A stretch of 64,000 nt of DNA from Dillenia suffruticosa (taxonomy: Eukaryota; Streptophyta; Magnoliopsida; Dilleniales; Dilleniaceae): contig JAVTVX010000002.1 of NCBI GenBank assembly GCA_033439265.1, positions 1,064,001-1,128,000 of the forward strand. The letters run 5' to 3'. Below the pieces are notes generated by a model that had not been told where the DNA came from, searched no databases, and saw nothing but the letters and a program-made list of their open reading frames with translations. The translations under genes were made by a program, and so were the position numbers. Positions within the stretch are counted from its first letter, which is position 1, and each line of letters begins with the position of its first letter. This document shows positions 38,401 through 49,535 of this stretch, piece by piece.

Positions 38401-39085
38401 CAAGGGCTACACTCAATCTGGGCCATCATTTAAAATTGGGGGATTTGGATATGTAAGTCCCCCCTCTCACAACCACACACGCACACATGCCGCACACATG
38501 CTGCACAACATGCTAGATGATGAACATTTATACAAAACTATTGACAACTCACTAACGTTTACATGACCATACTCCAAAATTTAGTTTAGAAGTATGGTAT
38601 GTGACAAACCTAAGTCAAACTATGAGCGCCAATGAGACATTTTCATGTGCAATGTGCTGTTGTAACAGGCATTTCCAAGGGGATCTCAACTGGTTCCTGA
38701 CATGTCAGAAGCAATTCTAAAGTTATCCGAACAAGGAAGGCTAAGAGAGCTAGAGAACGGCATGATTGCCTCTGAGACCTGTGTCAATGAAGATTCAATC
38801 CAGGATCATTCATCGCTTAGTCCCAACAGTTTCTGGGTACTTTTCATGATATCAGTAGGCAGTTCAACAATGGCTTTGATCATCTATGTTATCCATAAGC
38901 TGAACTTTGAGGAGCTCATGGTTGAATACTTAACCATTTGGGTATTCATACCAGCTGTAATCAGGCAAAGATGGCATCAAAGAAGGCAATTACCTAGAAG
39001 GGTCAGTGATCCAGAAATGGGGCCACATGCAGAAATCTGTCCATCGGCATCTTCTTGTGCAATTCAAGGACTGGCAAGGCATTGA
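34869..39085 (+). pseudogene. GLR: Glutamate receptor-like channel, copy 3 (frameshifted in exon 4)
   Basis: Exon positions: 34869-35112, 35475-36745, 37676-37988, 38074-38452 and 38669-39085. Splice sites are intact and exons 1-3 are open. In exon 4 the segment equivalent to TKAPVGY is lost by a 19-bp deletion at about 38226-38230 (exon length 379 instead of 398). The frame shifts and ends at TGA 38259-38261. The predicted product is 671 residues: signal peptide, amino-terminal domain, S1, M1, pore and M3, but almost no S2 and no M4. It should not form a normal ligand-gated subunit. Also SYTASL reads SYTANL. Exon 5 is still open and well kept, so the loss looks recent. Whether the transcript is degraded or makes a truncated, possibly interfering, product cannot be told from sequence. 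Confidence 0.9.
35410..35442 (+). repeat. (CT)n tract in intron 1 of GLR copy 3
   Basis: CT repeats just upstream of the intron-1 acceptor (AG at 35473-35474). Copies 1, 2 and 5 have T tracts at this place and copy 4 a longer CT tract. Confidence 0.9.
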
Positions 39086-40075
39086 AGAGAGAGCAATTGC
39101 TACAGCCACATTCATTGCACATGTACGATGTAAAAAGTAAAGATTACGAACCTCAGCAAAAGAACTTTTGACAGGTAAGAAAAACTCCAATAAGCCAATG
39201 ATTTTTAGCTCAACTCGCGCCAACTCCCTCCCCTTTCCTCGAGATCTCAAAGAGAAACTCGAAAGTAGCTCTACCACGTGTAACTCCAAAGTAGCTGTAC
39301 AAAAAAAAGAAAAGAAAAGAAAAGAAAAACCCCAATTGTAAATATTCTCTACCACTTGTGATCGGTTTAGCTCCAAAGTAGCCTCACCTTCTAATCTCCT
39401 CGAGATTAAAGTTACCCAAATGTGATTTAGTCTAAATCTTTCTCTTGTTTATTTTGATCCATAAACTCTTATTTTACATTCACTTTAGCTCGAACTCTAA
39501 AGAAGCATAGTATCATAAAGAATGCATGGAATATTACCCCATTTTTGTGCACACAGAATATTTGGAATGGGGTTACAAGAACCGTTCTTTTTTCCCTTAA
39601 AATTTTTTACAATTCAATCCCAATAGAAAAACAAAGAGTTAAACCAAAAAATGGCATTTGAATTGGTAATACCTAATAAATAAAAAAGAAAAAGGAACAA
39701 AAACTGGGAAAAAGGGACAAAAGGCATTAAGAGTTACAACAATCAGACATCAAAAAACACCACTCGGCCCTTGACAAATCTCTTTCACGCATCCAATAGA
39801 AACCCCACAACCCCAACTCTCCACCATCTATCGCCCCCCACAAAAATTATATAAATACTTGAAATTTCTGAGGAATTAAAAAAATTAAAAAGAAAAAAAA
39901 ATGTTCTGATGATTACAGCAATCAATGATTCATGCCACGTGTTCATCGCATACTCTCCCTCCAATCTTGCAAGCTTGCCAGGATCCCATGTAAACATAGA
40001 AAAGAGGGACAACTACATGTGACTGCGAAGCAGGTTAGCACAATGCACCACATTCTCTGTCTCTCCTCTATCTCA
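39086..40075. other. 3' flank of GLR copy 3
   Basis: No gene. Conserved flank with local changes: an insertion of about 110 bp (about 39175-39330, including an aaaagaaaag repeat) and loss of the AATAAA stretch seen behind copies 1, 2 and 5. Confidence 0.6.
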
Positions 40076-40262
40076 CATCAGCTGAGATTGAGAATTTGCT
40101 TCTTATTCGTACCTCCCATGGCATCAGAGGTCGGAGGTACTGCTGCTGCAACATCGTTGTCGTGCTGCAGCCGCGGCCGCCATTGTTGTTTATCTTTTTC
40201 AGGTTTGTTGATGATATACTTGCCTTAATATCTCTATCTCCTTTAATGCTTCTTCATGAGCT
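40076..40262 (-). pseudogene. bZIP exon-4 relic behind GLR copy 3
   Basis: The - strand matches bZIP exon 4 from the AAH start to the ILNLS-type end. Small indels break the frame, and a GC-rich stretch (agccgcggccgcc, about 40173) replaces the asparagine codons. No other bZIP exon follows before the junction at about 40431. Confidence 0.85.
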
Positions 40263-40431
40263 GCAACATTACACAAAACATCACAAAAACTCTGGAAAAG
40301 TATTGTCCTTGAGAATTCAATCTCGTTGGAAACGGATTTAGTTAGATTTGGATGAAAAAAACAAAAATAATATTCTAATTTTGTGATATTTCATTAAAAC
40401 CAAAAGGATAAAATGAAAGATTTTTAATTAT

Positions 40432-40796
40432 TAGAAAATTGGATTGAAACTAAAAAAGAAATTCCAACTTTATTATTGTCATATAATCTATAATAATAAC
40501 ATATTTCAAATCATATATATAAATTTTTCATATTCGAAATCTATTAGTAATTTTAAATCCAAATTGTCGGTTTTAATCTTAAGGTTTAAGGAAATAAAAC
40601 ACAGGATTACCATTGGAAACGACCGGATCATACTTCTCATTCCTCACATAGGAAGTGTGAGGAAATTTCAGTAGGATTTGACATCATAACAATAACATTA
40701 TAATCTTAGGATCTTAGATTCTCTAGAAATTGATTTTTCTAATGTATTTTTGACAAAGCAAGTGGAAAGTCTATGCTTCATGAACTTAGTTAGAAG

Positions 40797-40836
<40 letters not shown>

Positions 40837-43165
40837 ATTTGATAAACAGTGATTAAATGATTAAAAATATGACAAAACTAGTATAATTCATGAAAAATTT
40901 TAAAAAAAAATGAAAGAAATTATCCAGTTATATGAATAAAATGTCAAATTAATTGAATTTTGTAGATTGCTTCCACTCATATTAATTTGATTTTCGTGAA
41001 GAAGAAAATATTATTATTTTTTTCTCAATTTTTTGTAAATTAAAGAAATAAAAATAGAAATAGAAAACAAGAATCGGACGGAAGCAAAGTTAATGTGGGT
41101 ACGAATTTGGGAAGCCGAAACTAGGTGGGGCTGCCCTGCCCACCCCGCATGCGCCGCACATGACTGTCCGTACATCTTCCGCCCCAAGCTCACGTTGCCT
41201 TTCCTTTTCTTCCCGAGTCTTCTCTTCAGCATCAACCTATAGAAATTAAGTCAGATGCGAAGAAGTCAGGGGAAAAGTATCCATTAACTTAGTTTTGTTA
41301 AAAAAATGAAGTTAGTGAAAATGTTGAAAGTCCTATTGTCGTATTTTTCCTTCCAAAACTTATTACAAATTAAACAAAATATTAAAAATTTTGATTTTGA
41401 ACCGAAATCAAACTGAAAAGAAATTTTATAAAAATAATTTTAATTCAGTTTTGAAATCAAATTTTCAGATCATTGTATTTTTAATTTTTAAAAATCTATA
41501 AGAATTAAAAAAAGATAAAATAATCACAAAAATCATTCATAAAAATCAAAACCAAACTAAAACCAAGAATAAAAACCAGAGTACAAGGGTCTTGGGCATA
41601 TATATTCCAAACTAAATTACTAAAATCTTGTAGAATATTTTGAGAAAGAGTTATAGGATTTATTTATTATTTTTTTTATATAAAAAGGTATAATTAAATA
41701 AAATCGAATTAGAAAAAAAAAAAAAAAGATAAAAAATAAGAAGAATCTACGGTTTGAGTTGTTCACGAGAGATAGAGTCATGAGATTTACTCACAAGACA
41801 AGACATGTTGCAAATAACTAAAAGATAATTTTTTATAATATTATTTCATATGAAGTCCGCCCAGGGTCAACATGGTCATAAGCATAATAATTAGATACTT
41901 TTTCATTTCGAAGTCCATCTTATTAAAGTATGTTAGAATAAAAAATTGAGAATACAAGAATTAAATAAAGAATTCAAGTCTCCATGCGGACTCCCTGATC
42001 AAGAGACCTACCCAAGCTAATTGAGGCCCGGACCCACCAGACTTCAAAGGTTTTCTTTGTCTGCCTCTGCTTGTTTCAACCCATTTTGATCTTTTTTTTT
42101 CCACATTTTTATGATATTTTAAGACTTCATCCACAACTCAGGATGCGCATTCCGCGTAAAGAGATAAAGAGATTTGATCGGATGAAAATATGACAAACAA
42201 AAAAACCAACCTCGAATCCTCTCTAGCTCTCCCGCTCTCTCATTCTCTAAATAAATAATAAATTATCAGTGTTCGATAATTATATTGAATTTGATTAAAT
42301 TCGATTCGAATTAAATTAGATAGAGTTTTAAGGGATAGAATTTTTTCAATGCCTATTTCCATCATACATAGAGTCGAATCTAAAATATTATTTAAAATGC
42401 ATCAATAATCGACTATTGAACAAATCCAATCACCGAATCAATTAAACATTGATTTTTAACATGATAATTACAATTAGAATTATGAAAACTCTTAATAGCA
42501 AATAAGAGTTTCAATTTCAACTCTATTAATTGTTTTATATAAAAAATATAAGATCGTATTAATTTTAACTCCGAAAAAATCTTACATTAATCTCCCAACA
42601 AAGGAAGAAAGATACCTAAATATTCTTCAAGCACTCTTAGAAAAGGTCTTGAAATTCACCAATCAAAAGGAAAAAAACATATTCCAATCCAAAGTCATAC
42701 ACAATATACCGAGTATGTCTAATATTTTTACAAACTAATAAAAAGGACCCCCCAAATATAATAAAAAATGTATGAAAATCTAACTTAATTAGTAAAAAGT
42801 TACACCTCACAAATAAATAAAATTCAAAATTCAATTAGTGACAATTACTTTTTTAAAATTTTAAAATCATAATAAATTTATCAAAATGTAATAAAAAATA
42901 AAGAACAATAGTATACAGAAATCAATGTAACCAATCTCATTCAATGAGATAAATGTTTAATTGTTGTTATTATTGTAATGAATTTATCAGAAGTTCTTGC
43001 ATAACATATAAAGTCCGTGAACTATTGTATATTACTGATAAATTAATTAAAAACATTAAAAAAAATGAAATGGTAGTTGAGGTTTATATTCCAAACGACT
43101 TAGGTGCAAGCAACCGGTAAATGCATGGAAAATAAGAGGAAACTCATTAGGATGTCCCACCCTAT

Positions 43166-43240
<75 letters not shown>

Positions 43241-44050
43241 CTCACATTCGGTCAAAGAGAGAGAAAATGATGTTTGTAAGCTGGTTAATGTTCATCATTT
43301 CTTGTTTTTTTAGAATTCAAGTGGATAATAAGTCAGTTTTTGTATGTTGGAAAACAATTTTTGGGTCAAGTCCAAGACATTGAAGATTTCTTATTGGAAG
43401 AAAGCTTTCCGAAGATCAAACATTGATCTGAAACTTCCAATATTGTATGTTAAAAGTCAATATCATGTAATTCCATATCATACCCACATCAAGGAAAGAC
43501 TCCAATTTTTCATATGCCCATTTATGCATCATATCAAATGGACTGACCGACTATAAAGCTATAACACTTTAAAATAACACTAATTATAACTCTAATTAAG
43601 GAAAGACCCCAATTTAGTCATATGCCTCTTTCTCTTTCCCTCGACACACATGATTACAATAACACTTTAAAATAAAATAATAACAAAAATCATTAGATAA
43701 TACTGTAATTATTTCAGATTCAACTATTTAACATTTATTAACAGAGGAAACTCTTTAACATAGTTATTTCTATTTCTAATATTCAAAAATCGAGTTTTGA
43801 TTAAAAGATGTGATCAATAAATCTTCCAATTTTCTTTCCATCCATTACTTGGTGAACATCAGGTCTATTCTTTATATTTTCTCTCCATTCTTGGTGAACA
43901 TTAGGTCTATTCCGACGTAGTAAACCCAGCAATTTCTCATCCTTGGGGTGGGGGGGGGGGATGGAAGGCTTCTTTTGCATTCAAAAGGTCGTTTTGTCAT
44001 GGGTTTTCAGAGGCCCAATTCAATTCAACACGACACACACAAAGTGCACC
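40432..44050. other. Noncoding upstream block of GLR copy 4
   Basis: No gene. Homologous to the other upstream blocks. Holds an (AT)n tract at about 40800-40833 and a long (CT)n tract at about 43169-43236. It lacks the MITE-like insertion of units 3 and 5. Confidence 0.65.
43169..43236 (+). repeat. (CT)n microsatellite
   Basis: Uninterrupted CT tract, the longest of the five upstream-block tracts. Confidence 0.95.
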
Positions 44051-44066
44051 CACGTGGCATATAAGA
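44051..44066 (+). promoter_or_regulatory. G-box plus TATA-like element, GLR copy 4
   Basis: CACGTG at 44051-44056 is followed 3 bp later by TATAAGA (44060-44066), 63 bp before the ATG. The G-box core is the class of site bound by many plant bZIP and bHLH factors. Only copies 4 and 5 have it; copies 1, 2 and 3 read cacgcg, cgcgcg and cacggg. Function inferred. Confidence 0.45.
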
Positions 44067-44122
44067 GTAGGCAAACTAGAGAGGCGGCTCTAGCCTTAGG
44101 AAGGCATTTCGAAGCAAAAAAA

Positions 44123-44634
44123 ATGGGAACACTTCGTTTTCTGTTCTTTGCTTTTGTTTCTCTGGTTTTCTTGTTTTCTTCAAAAGCAAATGGTGGTGTC
44201 AAGGAAGATATAATAGGAGCTATTATTGACACCAGTTCTCGCGTGGGAAAAGAAGAGAGCTTGGCAATGGAAATGGCTGCTGAAGATTTCAACAATCACT
44301 TCAATCAAACTCTGCATTTGATAGTAAAGGACTCCCAAAGCCAACCCCTTCAAGCAGCTCTTATGGGTATGTTTAGTAATTGCATTACCCACAGTAATTT
44401 GAACTTTTTTTTTTCAATTGATTGTTTTGGATAAAATTTTAATTTCAAGATTCGCCATGTAAGTGGTGCCTTTTATGTGTTTAGTCAATGTTTTGTTTGT
44501 TTTATTTCAAAGGATTCTCGTACCGTAAACCTTTGAGTAATCAATCATGAAAAAAGGCAAATACCCATTAATCCTTAGATGCCAAATTTACATTTTTGGT
44601 GGTCAGATTCTTTTAGATTCTTGGACGGTAAAAA

Positions 44635-44685
<51 letters not shown>

Positions 44686-47600
44686 CTCTAACTAAATGAA
44701 TTTTTGTTGGAAATGCAGCTATGGATATGATTGAGACAGAGAGGGTGAAAGCTATTTTAGGACCCAATTCATGGGAAGAAGCAAAATTGGTTGCAGAAAT
44801 TGGAAGCAGGACCCAAACCCCAATACTTAGTTTTCACGAGACTACTCCAAACTGGGCAATAGAGAAATGGCCTTTCTTGATTCAAGCCTCATCTGATCAT
44901 TGCATTCAAATGAAGGCCATTGCAGCAATTGTTCAATCTTGGAAATGGCGTCAAGTCACTCTTTTATATGAAGATGTTGATTCTTATGTCAATGGGTTAT
45001 TCCCTTATCTCTCTGATGCTCTTTACGGCATCGACGTCTTGATTGCAGAACTAGTAGCTCTCCCATCTGCCAATTCTCCATCATCTTTGTTGTTTCATGC
45101 ACTCGTGAGACTTAGAGAAGGGCAATGCAGAGTTTTCATTCTTCATTCTTCTTTAGAATTGGCTTTAAAGATCTTTGAAACTGCGAAAACATTGGGGATG
45201 ATGGAAAAGGATTTTGTATGGATTGCTACGCATTCTATAACAGGTATGGTGCACTCTATTGACCATGTAAACATCTCATACATGCAAGGCGGTCTTGGAG
45301 TCGGGAGCTATTTCTCCGATAGTGGAGACTATTATAAGTCGTTTTATAAGAGGTTTCGCAAAAGATTTCAAGTGAGGCATCCTCAAGAAGAAAATCATGA
45401 GCCTGGGATTTTTGCAGTTCAGGCTTATGATGCTGTTTGGACGGTAGGTTTAGCAATTATAGAAGGATCTGGTTCAATTAGTACTGACATGAGAGGCCAA
45501 AATTTGTTAGAAAAGATATTGGAAAGTGATTTCAATGGTCTAACCGGCCAGATCCAATTTATAGATCAGAAGTTACCGGCAACAAAGATATTTGGGGTCA
45601 TCAATATTGCGGGGAGAAGCCATAGGGAACTTGGGTTTTGGTCAGAAAACATGGGATTTTCAGAAACAGTTGAAATGGGAGCTAAAAACTTTTCTTCCAT
45701 GGAAAACTTGGAGCCGGTGATTTGGCCAAAGGGGCCAAAAACAACGCCCAAAGGATGGACTTTTCCAATCTCATCTGATGCCACGCTTAGAATTGGTGTT
45801 CCCACATCCACTTTCAAGCAATTTGTTACAGTAGAGAAGGATAATTCCCCAACTCTAGGGAACAATTATACGGGGTTTTCAATTGAAGTCTTCAAAGCTG
45901 CAATAGAGTATTTGCCTTATCCATTGCCATATGAATTTGTCAATTTTACCGGATCATACGATGACTTAGTGCAGAGCATCTACTTAAAGGTATGGAGTTT
46001 GTTCACGTTCTTTTCTAAAAGATGTGCAGAGAGTTTCAGACAACATAATTAGAAACATCTTAGTAGTTCAGGTTTCATCCCAACACTTATGATTAGTGCT
46101 ATGTAGCTCCTGCATATTTGAATGGCTTGTGTTTTGGTATAGGTTTAGCAGTTGCTTGTGGCTTTACCTTGATTTGAGTTGTCTACTGTTTATGTTTGTT
46201 TTGGGGCTATGTTTAGGCTCTCATTTTAGTTTTAAGGTTTGAGGTTCAGCGGCTTTTTCTTTTTCATTTATAGATAGCTTCCTCGTTTGTTTTTGGTGTC
46301 GGGACAAAATTTAGATCCTGTCAAATGTCAATGGTTCCGTTTTTCTGCAAATACTGAGTTTGGTTTGAAGACCTCATCCTAGTAATATGCTGGAATGTAG
46401 TACTTCCAGATGATGGACACATCACACGCATTCCCAGTAAAATTTTAATTTCATTATAAATTATAAAGGTAGCATAAAAAAATAGGGTAACTTCTTTTCT
46501 TTTTTCCTCGTCAGATCAATAAGGTCATGAAATACTTCGATTCATTTATTTTTTATTTTACATAGAATGGATTTACTTCGACTGGTACATGATTTTCTTT
46601 GGCTCTCTGGGATTAGGTCTTATATGAGGAGGGCTAGGTAAACATTTTAGGATTGATCCCACATGTACATACATATACATATATCTGCCTATTTGTGTTT
46701 TAGCATGTGCATGTGCATGTGCTTATGTCTTACGAGCAAAATGTCTGTTTTAGACATATACCCCAAACAGTAATTTTCTGTGTATGACTGATTCTTGGTA
46801 GTAGACTATGCATCTCTGTACTGCGTAACTGCAGCATATCAGTTCTGTTAACCTCTTTTTGTATTTTTTAAAAAACTAATGATTCAAGTACGATGATTGA
46901 TAGGAATTTGATGCAGTAGTTGGCGATGTAGCAATTATAAGCAAGCGATACAGATGGGTAGAATTTTCTCACCCTTACGCAGAACCAGGACTGGTGCTGG
47001 TTTCTCCAGTTCAGCTCCAAACAAGGGACAGAGCCTGGCTTTTTATGAGACCCTTCACCATAACCATGTGGCTTCTCACAGGGATTATCAGTATTTTCAA
47101 TGGCTTTGTTGTGTGGTTAATAGAGAGCAATCACTGCCCAGAACTCAAAGGTCCTTTGCTTAACCAAATTGGGACTCTACTTTGGCTTGCCTTCAACACA
47201 CTCTTCTCTTTACATGGTAATAATTAACTCTTTAAGAACCTTTATGAAGCCTGTGCTTAAACTTTTAGGACAATCAGTCAGGGGTAATATATATGCGCAG
47301 GGGAGAAAATGCACAGTAATTTATCACGAATGGCTATGGTGGTGTGGCTGTTTGTGGCATTAGTGATCACACAAAGTTACACAGCGAGCCTAAGCAGCAT
47401 GCTCACTCTGCAAAAGTTTGAGGCCACAGTGAAGGATGTGGAGACGCTGAAGGCCACTAAAGCACCAGTTGGCTATGGTAAAGGATCGTATGTGGAGGGA
47501 TATTTGATCGATGTCTTGGGCTTTAACTCAAAGCTCTTGAAAAACTATAAGACACCTGAAGATTATGATCAAGCTTTCAGAAACCAATCGATTAAGGCTG

Positions 47601-48255
47601 CTTTCATTGAAGCTCCTTTGGCCAAAGTATTCCTTACTAAGTATTGCAAGGGCTACACTCAATCTGGGCCATCATTTAAAATTGGAGGATTTGGATATGT
47701 AAGTCCCCCCTCTCCCACCCACGCACACAGACATGCCCACACAACATGCTAGATGATGAACATTTATACAAAACTATTGACAACTCACTAACATTTACAT
47801 GACCATACTCCAAAATTTAGTTTAGAAGTATGGTATGTGACAAACCTAGGACAAACCATGACCGCCAATGAAACATTTTCATGTGCAATATGCTGTTGTA
47901 ACAGGCATTTCCAAGGGGGTCTCAACTGGTTCCTGACATGTCAGAAGCAATTCTAAAGTTATCCGAACAAGGAAGGCTAAGAGAGCTAGAGAACGGCACC
48001 ATTGCCTCTGAGACCTGTGTCAACGAAGATTCAACCAAGGATCATTCATCTCTTAGTCCCAACAGTTTCTGGGTACTTTTCATGATATCAGTAGGCAGTT
48101 CAACAATGGCTTTGATCATCAATGCTATTCATAAGCTGAGCTTTGAGGAGCTCATGCTTGAATACTTAACCATTTGGGTATTCATATCAGCTGTATTCAA
48201 GCAAAGAAGGCAATTACCAAGGGTCAGTGATCCAGAAATGGGGCCACATGCATAA
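44123..48255 (+). CDS. GLR: Glutamate receptor-like channel, copy 4 (intact, 858 aa)
   Basis: Exons 44123-44366, 44719-45989, 46904-47216, 47301-47698 and 47905-48255, frame continuous. Starts MGTLRF where other copies read MDTLRF or MDSLRS. All receptor domains are present: signal peptide, amino-terminal domain, S1, M1, pore loop, M3 (SYTASLSSML), S2 with the acidic residue as E (AAFIEAP) and M4. The C-terminus is about 20 residues shorter than in copies 1-3: the codon after MGPHA is TAA where copies 1-3 have GAA, and a WHQR stretch upstream is also lost. Both changes are shared with copy 5, so they predate the split of 4 and 5. The open frame continues upstream of the ATG to 43943, but that extension is not conserved. 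Confidence 0.91.
44636..44690 (+). repeat. (CT)n tract in intron 1 of GLR copy 4
   Basis: CT repeats beside the intron-1 acceptor (AG at 44717-44718), expanded relative to copy 3 and replaced by T runs in copies 1, 2 and 5. Confidence 0.9.
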
Positions 48256-49267
48256 ATCTGTCCATCAGCGTCTTCTTTTGCAATTCAAGGACTGGCAAGG
48301 CATTGAATAGAGAGCAATTGCTAGAGCCATTTTAACTTGCATTCATTGCACATGTACCATGTAAAAAGTAAAGATCATAAGCCTCAGCAAAAGCACATTG
48401 ATAAGTTGTAAGAAAAAAAAAATACATTTGTAAATGTTCTCTACCACCAGTGATCAGTTTAGCTCTAAAGCAGTCTCACCTTGTAATCTCCTTGAGATTA
48501 AAGTTGATTGTAAACATTATAAATATACACAGTGACCCAACTGTGATTTAGTCTAAATCTTTATCTTGTTTATTTTGATCCATGAACTCTTATTTGTCAC
48601 TCCCTTTATCTCGAACTTCGTATGAATGAATGCGAAATCTGAAGAAGCATAGTATTACAAAGAAAGTAATATATTGAACTTGCATTTTTGCACAAATTCA
48701 TGCGGAATATTTGCAATAGGATTACAAGAATTTTTTTTCTTGAAATTTTTTACAATTCAATCCCAATAGAAAAACAAAGGATTAAAGCAAAAATGGGCAT
48801 TTGAATTGATAATACCAAAATAAAAAGGAAAAAAGGAAAAAAGGCATTAAAAGTTACAACAATCAGACATCAAAAAACACCACTCAGCCCGACAAAACTC
48901 TCCTTCATGCATCCCAATAGAAACCCCACAACTCCAACCATCCAATCCACCATCCATTGCCCCCCACAAAAATTATGTAAATACTTGAAATTTCAGAGGA
49001 ATTAAAAAAATCAAATGAGTTCATAGAGTCACAATAGAAAAAAATACAAAAAAGAATCACATCACCAAGTCACAACCCCCCAAAAAAGTTCTGATGATTA
49101 CAGCAACCAATGATTTCATGCCATGTGTTCATTGCAGACCCTCCCTCCAATCTTGCAAGCTTGCCAGGGTCCCACGTAAACATAGAAAAGAGGGACAACA
49201 ACATGTGACTGCGAAGCAGGTTAGCATCATGCACCGCATTCTCTCTCTCTCTCTCTTCACTGGCACA
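48256..49267. other. 3' flank of GLR copy 4
   Basis: No gene. Very similar to the flank of copy 5 (57888-58947). The poly-A candidate reads AATGAA near 48625. A short (CT)n tract (49239-49256) lies just beyond the relic's stop, as in the intact bZIP gene. Confidence 0.6.
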
Positions 49268-49455
49268 TCAACTGAGATTGAGAATTTGCTCCTCATTCGT
49301 ACATCCCATGGCATCAGAGGTCGGAGGTACTGCTGCTGCAACATTGTGGTTTCTGTTGTTGTTGCCGCCGCCATTGTTGTTCATCTTTTTTAGGTTTTGT
49401 TGATGATATACTTGCCTTAATCTCTCTATCTCCTTCTTTAATGCTCCTTGATGAG
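49268..49455 (-). pseudogene. bZIP exon-4 relic behind GLR copy 4 (best preserved)
   Basis: Exon length is 188 bp, as in the intact gene, with acceptor and stop kept and the frame open. The protein differs at about two positions (AHQGALKK for [13 protein letters not shown] for TNAEQ). No exon 1-3 sequence precedes it (to the right), because the unit boundary lies at about 49535, so it is an orphan exon. Its near identity marks this duplication as the youngest of the bZIP relics. Confidence 0.9.
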
Positions 49456-49535
49456 CCGCAACATTACACAAAATATTACAAAAACATTCGGAAAGTATTG
49501 TCGCTTAAAAATTCAATCTTGTTAGAAGATTTAGT

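Larger units (their letters stand above)
30690..40431 (+). repeat. Tandem duplication unit 3 (GLR copy 3 + bZIP exon-4 relic)
   Basis: Starts with a ggtcactactcactagtcac landmark repeated near 49536. Full-length upstream block, GLR copy 3, 3' flank and bZIP exon-4 relic follow. The right junction (about 40431) goes from bZIP-intron sequence straight into the middle of the next upstream block. Confidence 0.72.
40432..49535 (+). repeat. Tandem duplication unit 4 (GLR copy 4 + bZIP exon-4 relic)
   Basis: Begins inside the upstream block at the point equivalent to about 1035 of unit 1 (gaaactaaaaaagaaattc), so its first kilobase is missing. Ends at about 49535, where the bZIP-intron sequence meets the ggtcactgctcactagtcac landmark of unit 5. 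Confidence 0.72.

Noticed and set aside
43943-44122. 60-residue N-terminal extension of GLR copy 4, and the similar one of copy 1 from 5031
   Set aside because: Not in frame in all copies, spans the TATA-like element and would bury the signal peptide; the ATG of MGTLRF/MDTLRF is shared by all.
49268-49471. Open frame on - that reads as a small bZIP-like protein
   Set aside because: It is an orphan copy of the last bZIP exon plus intron bases; no exon carrying the basic region precedes it.
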